DNA from: Burkholderiales bacterium
GTDB taxonomy: Bacteria > Pseudomonadota > Gammaproteobacteria > Burkholderiales > SG8-39
Direction of reading: 5' to 3'
Length of the DNA: 5,959 nt
Assembly: GCA_029266935.1 (NCBI GenBank)
Contig: JAQSVY010000095.1
Span: forward strand, 1-5,959
Shown piece by piece: positions 1 to 4,100 of the stretch. The notes under the pieces were generated by a model. The model did not search any database and was not told where the DNA came from. It saw nothing but the letters and a program-made list of their open reading frames with translations. The position numbers were made by a program, and so were the translations under genes. The stretch's first letter is position 1. The number at the start of each line of letters is the position of its first letter.

Positions 1-76
1 TATCCGCGATGACGCGGCCAATCCCTGCGCCGCCCGCGGTGACGAGCACGCGCATGCCTTTTGCCGAGAGATCCAC
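1..76 (-). CDS. SDR-family oxidoreductase, N-terminal fragment (cut by window edge)
   Basis: Only the first 25 codons are present. They read as a Rossmann-fold NAD(P)-binding start: residues 10-20 are VLVTAGGAGIG, a variant of the TGxxxGIG nucleotide-binding motif of classical short-chain dehydrogenases, with Ala in place of the first Gly. I chose the GTG at 76-74 because AGGAGG lies 4 nt upstream (positions 86-81 on this strand). The in-frame ATG at 55-53 has no such site and would remove the residues that normally precede beta-strand 1. The gene starts 16 nt after the stop of the MarR-GNAT gene on the same strand, so the two are probably co-transcribed. Substrate cannot be inferred from this fragment. 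Confidence 0.82.
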   Translation of the reverse strand, partial: MDLSAKGMRVLVTAGGAGIGRVIAD

Positions 77-80
77 TCCT

Positions 81-86
81 CCTCCT
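81..86 (-). promoter_or_regulatory. Shine-Dalgarno site of the leftward SDR gene
   Basis: The minus strand reads AGGAGG here, inside a short GGA repeat, 4 nt before the GTG at 76. It decides the GTG start over the later in-frame ATG at 55. Confidence 0.65.
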
Positions 87-92
87 CGAGGC

Positions 93-1001
93 CTAGACCA
101 GACTGAGTTCCCAGTATTCGCCCGTCAGATCATAGCCGAATGAGCGGTGGCGTTCCTGCCTGGTTCGCTGGAAACCGGCCGCCTTGTAGATGGCGCGCGC
201 GGTCTCCAGGTTGGACTGCGTCCACAGCACGAGCTTGCGGTAGCCCTTCGCGCGGGCGAAGGCGATGCACTCGGCCACCAGGCGCTTGCCGACGCCCCGC
301 CCGCGCGCCTCGGGCTCGACCAGGAGCAGCCGGAGTTTTGCGGTTGTTCTGTTCTGCCTCACTACAAAGACAGAGCCGATCGGCTTGCCGGCGAGCTCGG
401 CGATCCAGCAGCGCTCGCGCTGCGGGTCGAGGTTGTCGATAAAGTCCCTGGCGATGCCCGCGACCAGCGCCTCGAACCGCTCGTCCCAGCCGTACTCCTG
501 GAAGTACAGCGCTCCATGGCGGTGCACGACCCAGCCCATGTCCCCAGGACGGTGGCGGCGCAGCGAAACCTCGGCGGCGCTCTCCTCAAGCAGCGTTTCC
601 ATTTCCTTCATCACGTCGGCAAGGCGCGATTGCGCCGGCGCGGGCAGCCTGCCGATCATGGCGCCGACTTCCTTGCGCGAGCGCAGCTCGAGCCCGGCGC
701 AGGCCTTGCGGCCGGCCGCGGTCAGCGTGAGCGGCCGGCGCCGCGCGTCGCCCGGGGCGCGCCCGGCGCTCACGAGGCCGCGGCGCGCGAAGGCCTTGAG
801 GATGCGGCTGAGGTAGCCCGCATCGAGGCCGAGCTCGCGCACGAGGGCCACAGCGGTGAGATCCGCGCGCTGGCCTAGCTCGTAGAGCACGCGCGCCTCG
901 GCGAGCGAGTACGGCTGGTAGAGCGAGCGGTCCTGCAGCACGCCGATACGGCGCGTGTAGAAGCGGTTGAAGCGGCGCACGGCCTCGACGGGCGTTCCCA
1001 T
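93..1001 (-). CDS. MarR-family regulator fused to GNAT N-acetyltransferase
   Basis: A 302-residue two-domain cytoplasmic protein. Residues 1-145 form a MarR winged helix-turn-helix: the helix-turn-helix lies at about 48-77 (LTAVALVRELGLD, then GYLSRILKAFARRGLV), and the wing at about 80-97 carries the typical GDARRRPLTLT stretch. Residues about 150-302 are a GNAT acetyltransferase with the acetyl-CoA pyrophosphate-binding motif at 228-238 (VEPEARGRGVG, fitting R/Q-x-x-G-x-G/A) and the late helix plus strand NLETARAIYKAAGF at 264-277. This domain order is a known regulator/acetyltransferase class; the acetyl acceptor is usually unknown, as here. The ATG at 1001 is preceded by GGGAGG 3 nt upstream, and the N-terminus AVRRFNRFYTR is typical of the class. 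The gene diverges from an SDR gene across a 23-bp palindrome that is its probable operator, and it lies just upstream of another SDR gene. Autoregulation and control of both SDR genes are inferred. Confidence 0.93.
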   Translation of the reverse strand: MGTPVEAVRRFNRFYTRRIGVLQDRSLYQPYSLAEARVLYELGQRADLTAVALVRELGLDAGYLSRILKAFARRGLVSAGRAPGDARRRPLTLTAAGRKACAGLELRSRKEVGAMIGRLPAPAQSRLADVMKEMETLLEESAAEVSLRRHRPGDMGWVVHRHGALYFQEYGWDERFEALVAGIARDFIDNLDPQRERCWIAELAGKPIGSVFVVRQNRTTAKLRLLLVEPEARGRGVGKRLVAECIAFARAKGYRKLVLWTQSNLETARAIYKAAGFQRTRQERHRSFGYDLTGEYWELSLV

Positions 1002-1012
1002 GGCCCTCCCGA

Positions 1013-1035
1013 GATACTTGACTGCGTCAAGTATC
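1013..1035. promoter_or_regulatory. Perfect 23-bp inverted repeat, probable MarR operator
   Basis: The 10-bp arms GATACTTGAC (1013-1022) and GTCAAGTATC (1026-1035) are exact reverse complements around the 3-nt spacer TGC. The site sits in the 47-bp gap between the divergent MarR-GNAT and SDR starts. Two-fold symmetric sites of about 20 bp are the usual target of MarR dimers. Each strand also carries TTGAC, resembling a -35 box, and GATACT, resembling a -10 box, so bound protein would be expected to block polymerase in both directions. Assignment to the adjacent regulator is an inference from position and symmetry. Confidence 0.85.
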
Positions 1036-1036
1036 G

Positions 1037-1042
1037 CATAAT
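1037..1042 (+). promoter_or_regulatory. Possible -10 box of the rightward SDR gene (leaderless start)
   Basis: CATAAT matches TATAAT at five of six positions and ends 6 nt before the ATG at 1049, so transcription would begin at or next to the start codon. No Shine-Dalgarno sequence precedes that ATG, which fits a leaderless mRNA. No good -35 lies at 16-18 bp spacing; the TTGACT at 1018-1023 is only 13 bp away. The call is therefore tentative. Confidence 0.35.
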
Positions 1043-1048
1043 CCGTCC

Positions 1049-1801
1049 ATGAACCTCTTCGACCTGAAGGGAAAGGCTGCCCTCGTCACCGGCGGCAACG
1101 GCGGTATTGGCCTGGGCATGGCGCGCGGGCTCGCCGCCGCCGGCGCGAGGGTCGCCATCGCCGGCCGCGACGCGAAGAAGAACGCCGCCGCCGCGCAGGA
1201 GCTCGGAAACGCCGTCCATCTGGAATGCGATCTGAAAGATGCAGCCGCATGCCGCGCGATGGTGGAGGAGACCGCCAAGCGGCTGGGGCGGCTCGACATC
1301 CTGGTGAACAACGCCGGCATCAATATCCGCAAAACGCCGCAGGAGTACAGCATCGACGAATGGCGCGAGGTGCTCGACACCAACCTCACCAGCGCCTTCG
1401 TCGCCGCGCAGGCGGCCTACCCGCACATGAAGCGCGCCGGCGCCGGCAAGATCGTCAACATCGGCTCGATGATGTCGATCTTTGGCGCCGCCTTCGTCGC
1501 GCCCTACGGGGCGAGCAAGGGCGGCATCGTGCAGCTCACGCGGGCGCTCGCCTGCGCCTGGGCGCGCGACCGCATCCAGGTGAACGCGGTGCTGCCGGGC
1601 TGGATCGACACCGCGCTCACAAAGCGGGCGAGGCAGGACGTGGCCGGCCTGAACGAGCGCGTGCTCGCGCGCACGCCCGCCGGCCGCTGGGGCGAGCCGG
1701 AGGATCTCGCGGGGATAGCCGTCTTTCTTTCCAGCAAGGCTTCGGACTTCATTACGGGAACGGCGATCCCGGTGGACGGCGGCTACTCGTCCTCCGGCTA
1801 G
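1049..1801 (+). CDS. SDR-family oxidoreductase, complete
   Basis: A 250-residue classical short-chain dehydrogenase/reductase, the usual family length. Visible motifs are the nucleotide-binding TGGNGGIG at 14-21, NNAG at 87-90, active-site Asn112, Ser140 in NIGS, and YGASK at 153-157 giving Tyr153 and Lys157. The Pro-Gly after strand 6 (LPGWIDT) and the C-terminal ITGTAIPVDGGYS are also present. Strand 2 ends in AGRD, without the acidic residue that selects NAD, so NADP(H) is slightly favoured (inference). Overall it resembles the gluconate 5-dehydrogenase, 2-deoxy-gluconate 3-dehydrogenase and glucose 1-dehydrogenase group, but substrate cannot be fixed from sequence alone. The ATG at 1049 fits the family N-terminus (FDLKGKAALVTGG); no Shine-Dalgarno is seen. 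It diverges from the MarR-GNAT gene, whose probable operator lies 13 nt upstream of the start. It ends 15 nt before the convergent outer-membrane gene. Confidence 0.94.
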   Translation: MNLFDLKGKAALVTGGNGGIGLGMARGLAAAGARVAIAGRDAKKNAAAAQELGNAVHLECDLKDAAACRAMVEETAKRLGRLDILVNNAGINIRKTPQEYSIDEWREVLDTNLTSAFVAAQAAYPHMKRAGAGKIVNIGSMMSIFGAAFVAPYGASKGGIVQLTRALACAWARDRIQVNAVLPGWIDTALTKRARQDVAGLNERVLARTPAGRWGEPEDLAGIAVFLSSKASDFITGTAIPVDGGYSSSG

Positions 1802-1816
1802 AACACCGCCTGCCGT

Positions 1817-3229
1817 TTAGAAATTGCTTTCTAGGTAGCTGTAGATGTAGTTCGAGCCGCCGTCGACGTTGCCCAGCAGCTGCGACGAGCCAAAGATGCC
1901 GGAGCGGTGCGACACGCCCAAGCCGACATAGGTCTCGCGCAGCCGGCGCGAGCCGATGACGTCACCCAGGCTCACGTCGATGCTCGGGTCCATATAGTTC
2001 AGCAGCCTCGAGGTATCGCGGCCCCGCACAGCCTGGTCGCGCTGCTCCATGAATGGCGCGCGCCGCGCGTAGGAAAGGCCGGCGCCGAAGCCTAGGCGCG
2101 TATTCACCCGATGCGACCACGGCAGCCCGTAGTAGTAGGCCTTGAGGTAGCCGTTCACCTGCCAGAAGTCGCCTTGCAGGCCGTACTCCTTGTGGCGCAC
2201 CAGGCCCACCAGGACCGCGATGTCGAGCGGCCAGTCGTTCAGCCGCTGCACCAGCGGCCGCCCGATCTCATAGCCGGCAACGTTGGTCTGGTCCTGCGTG
2301 TGCGTGGAAGTGCACGCCAGGCGCACGATCTGCAGCATGTCGCAGTCGCTCGAGGCGCCATAGAACACGCGCGCGATGGTGGGACGGCCTTCGGGCCACT
2401 TGCGGGTCTGCGGCGAGAAGTCGTACATCACGCCGGCGAACACGCCCGGCTGCACTTTGTCGCCCTCGACGATCGGGCTGTTGCGCACGCCCGAGGAGCG
2501 GCGCGTCAGCGTCAGCCCGCCGATGGCGAACCAGGCGCCCGTGACGCGGTAAATCGCATAGAGGTCGAGCTGCGCCTCGCCGCCCGCGTCGGGCGCGTAC
2601 GCCGGCCGGCCCGGCGCGGCCTCGGCGGGGCTCACGCCGTAGTAGTAGTCGTTTAGCGCGGAATTGCGCCAGCTGAGCATCGCGTGGGGTCGCAGGCGCA
2701 GCCGCCCGGCCCCGAACTCGTGCCGGTACCCCAGGCGCAGCTCTCCGCCGTGGGAAACGGCGGTCGCGTCGCGCATCGCCTCAAAGTAGGCCGAGCGGCG
2801 CGCCCCGCGCCAGACGAAGCCCACACCGACGTCCGCGCCCTGTTCGCGGCGCACCACGCCGGGCAGCTCGTCCGGGGACAGCTCGTAGGGCGTGCCCTCG
2901 AAGCGGCGGGTAAGGAAGAAGTCGAGGCGCCAGGCCTGCGCGTCGAACTTGAGCCCGACCCGGTAGGAGCGCAGGTAGGCGTTGCCGCCCTCGTAGACAT
3001 AGAGCGGGATCAGGTCCTGGCGTGCGCCGAGGCCACGGTAGGGCGAGCGCTCGATGCGCGAGAGCATGCCCAGGCCTGCGCCGCCCGGGCCGACCACGTC
3101 GGCGAGCGGGTCGCTCGCGGCGCGCGCCGGCCCGATCGAGGCGGCGGGAAGAAGGGCCCCGAGCGCTAGCGCGAGTCTTAGAGCAGCGCGAAAAATATGA
3201 GCGCGAGCCCGATGACCGACACGAACCAC
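1817..3229 (-). CDS. Outer-membrane protein: MipA/OmpV-like domain plus C-terminal PagL-like region
   Basis: With the GTG start at 3229 the protein has 470 residues. A signal peptide precedes a cut after ARA at about residue 37 (hydrophobic core about 16-31). Residues about 50-271 match MipA/OmpV proteins: GLGMLSRIERSPYRG, later DYYYGVSPAEA, then NSPIVEGDK and VMYDF. That family is normally about 250 residues. Here a further roughly 195 residues follow, rich in alternating aromatic strands, with Cys296 and Cys306 and the motif SHRSGIFG at 440-447, ending in Phe as outer-membrane barrels do. H441-x-S443 near the end resembles the active site of PagL lipid A deacylases (see findings). The start is uncertain. 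No ATG precedes the signal peptide; GTG at 3229 or 3247 would overlap the MAPEG gene by 52 or 70 nt, while an unusual ATT at 3196 would give an ideal 26-residue signal peptide. Translation is probably coupled to the upstream MAPEG gene. Confidence 0.85.
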   Translation of the reverse strand: MVRVGHRARAHIFRAALRLALALGALLPAASIGPARAASDPLADVVGPGGAGLGMLSRIERSPYRGLGARQDLIPLYVYEGGNAYLRSYRVGLKFDAQAWRLDFFLTRRFEGTPYELSPDELPGVVRREQGADVGVGFVWRGARRSAYFEAMRDATAVSHGGELRLGYRHEFGAGRLRLRPHAMLSWRNSALNDYYYGVSPAEAAPGRPAYAPDAGGEAQLDLYAIYRVTGAWFAIGGLTLTRRSSGVRNSPIVEGDKVQPGVFAGVMYDFSPQTRKWPEGRPTIARVFYGASSDCDMLQIVRLACTSTHTQDQTNVAGYEIGRPLVQRLNDWPLDIAVLVGLVRHKEYGLQGDFWQVNGYLKAYYYGLPWSHRVNTRLGFGAGLSYARRAPFMEQRDQAVRGRDTSRLLNYMDPSIDVSLGDVIGSRRLRETYVGLGVSHRSGIFGSSQLLGNVDGGSNYIYSYLESNF

Positions 3230-3564
3230 ACGCCCGTGCGCAGCCACGGAATTCCGGCGAGGTAGACGAAGGCGTAGGCGAGCCGCGCCCAGAAGAAAAT
3301 CTGCGCACCGAGCAGGGTCATGTCGCTGGTTTTGTTCGCGACGGCAGCGATCAGCACCAGCGCGGCGAACAGCGCCAGGTTCTCTATCATATTGCGATGC
3401 GCGCGCACCGCGCGCCCCGCCCAGGCGGTGGCCGGTGGCAGCCCCTCGCGGTTGCCCGCGAGCGCCGGCAACCCGACCTGAAGCGTATGGCCGGATACCG
3501 CCACCAGCATTTGCACGAACGCGAGCAGCACCGCCCAAGCGAGCAGCATCAATTCCGGTTTCAT
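3178..3564 (-). CDS. MAPEG-family integral membrane protein
   Basis: A 128-residue protein with four predicted transmembrane helices at about 6-24, 62-77, 83-104 and 109-127. The diagnostic stretch lies between helices 1 and 2: GNRE at 37-40 followed by [18 protein letters not shown] at 51-68, the conserved Arg/His/Asn/Glu cluster of MAPEG proteins (membrane-associated proteins in eicosanoid and glutathione metabolism). Eukaryotic members include microsomal glutathione transferases; most bacterial members have no known substrate, so I give no specific reaction. Length is typical. The ATG at 3564 is preceded by GGAGGGG (3574-3568 on this strand) at good spacing. It lies 36 nt downstream of the 117-aa gene and overlaps the start of the outer-membrane gene, consistent with a three-gene operon. 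Confidence 0.9.
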   Translation of the reverse strand: MKPELMLLAWAVLLAFVQMLVAVSGHTLQVGLPALAGNREGLPPATAWAGRAVRAHRNMIENLALFAALVLIAAVANKTSDMTLLGAQIFFWARLAYAFVYLAGIPWLRTGVWFVSVIGLALIFFALL

Positions 3565-3567
3565 CGT

Positions 3568-3574
3568 CCCCTCC
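3568..3574 (-). promoter_or_regulatory. Shine-Dalgarno site of the MAPEG gene
   Basis: The minus strand reads GGAGGGG, ending 3 nt before the ATG at 3564; pairing through its first GGAG gives a 6-nt spacing. It is the only strong ribosome site within this three-gene group. Confidence 0.6.
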
Positions 3575-3600
3575 CTGTCAATGAACCGCTACAGAAGTCG

Positions 3601-3954
3601 CTATCGCTGCCATTCCGCACGGCGAAACTTCTTGCGCCGCGCCGTGACGCCGATGCGGCTGCCGGCGAACTCGTGCATTTTCTCGCGTACCTCGCGGCGG
3701 ATGTCCTCGGGCAGCTCGGCGGCGGCATCGTCGAAGCGTGAAACCACCTCCTGCGATGCGGGAGGGCCGTCGTGGAAGAAGCCGCGGCTGGCGTCCCAAA
3801 CCAGTGCACGCTCGCTGGAAGCGACGCCGTAGCAGAGCTGGAACAGCGTCACGTGCCCGTCGGTCTGCCAGACGAACAGGTCGAAATAATCGTCGTGAAA
3901 CCAGCGGCGCCGCGCCGGCGGATCGTCGGCGACACCGTGAATTTCTTTAAGCAT
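3601..3954 (-). CDS. Conserved-looking small protein of unknown function
   Basis: A 117-residue soluble protein without signal peptide or membrane segment. The N-terminal half reads RRRWFHDDYFDLFVWQ (15-30) then VTLFQLCYG and ERALVW, an aromatic and acidic pattern I associate with uncharacterised proteobacterial proteins of similar size. I know no function for them. The C-terminal half (about 68-117) is charged and probably helical (RFDDAAAELPEDIRREVREKMHEF), ending in a basic tail (TARRKKFRRAEWQR). The ATG at 3954 is the first start in frame and has no clear Shine-Dalgarno. Codon use and GC match the neighbours, and the frame is open where the overlapping frames give only low-complexity Arg/Ala-rich translations, so I take it as real. 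It is the first gene of the leftward group with MAPEG and the outer-membrane protein, and diverges from prkA. Confidence 0.78.
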   Translation of the reverse strand: MLKEIHGVADDPPARRRWFHDDYFDLFVWQTDGHVTLFQLCYGVASSERALVWDASRGFFHDGPPASQEVVSRFDDAAAELPEDIRREVREKMHEFAGSRIGVTARRKKFRRAEWQR

Positions 3955-4100
3955 TGCGCGTCAACGTTAGACCAAGTGGACCGTTGCACGCCTTATGCGT
4001 ACGCTAGTCCGCATGCAACAAATTGTGACACAAGGGAACACGGGCTGAATTCTTGCTCTAACAATTTCAGGGCTGCCACCACATGAGCGAGGTGATCGAC
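3955..4100. promoter_or_regulatory. Divergent intergenic region between the 117-aa gene and prkA
   Basis: This 146-bp stretch has lower GC than the surrounding genes and must hold promoters for both directions. Several small symmetries are visible: GTTGCA (3983-3988) with TGCAAC (4014-4019); the palindrome GCGTACGC (3997-4004); and TTGTG-A-CACAA (4023-4033). No pair of -35 and -10 boxes with standard spacing is convincing on either strand. TTGTGA at 4023 with TGAATT 17 bp on is the nearest rightward match and is weak. The AACAAT at 4060-4065 is another poor -10 candidate. Confidence 0.45.
4089..4095 (+). promoter_or_regulatory. Shine-Dalgarno site of prkA
   Basis: GAGGTGA pairs with the 16S rRNA 3' end and lies 5 nt before the ATG at 4101. 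It favours that start over the in-frame ATG at 4083, which has only a distant AGGG upstream. Confidence 0.65.

Noticed and set aside
147..878. Rightward open frame opposite the MarR-GNAT gene
   Set aside because: It is a shadow of the well-supported leftward gene; its product is His/Ala/Arg-rich with no family motif.
1779..1830. Intrinsic terminator between the convergent SDR and outer-membrane genes
   Set aside because: GGCGG near 1779 and CCGCC near 1807 could pair, but the loop would be over 20 nt and no U-tract follows on either strand.
3230..3538. N-terminal extension of the outer-membrane gene frame up to 3538
   Set aside because: The extra 103 residues are Arg/Ala/Gly-rich out-of-frame translation of the MAPEG gene, and a signal peptide must be near the true N-terminus.
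4023..4046. Sigma-70 promoter for prkA (TTGTGA, 17 bp, TGAATT)
   Set aside because: Spacing is right but the -10 match is poor, so I did not annotate it as a promoter.
4083..4100. Upstream ATG at 4083 as the prkA start
   Set aside because: It is in frame but lacks a well-placed Shine-Dalgarno, whereas GAGGTGA sits 5 nt before the ATG at 4101. It stays possible as an alternative.
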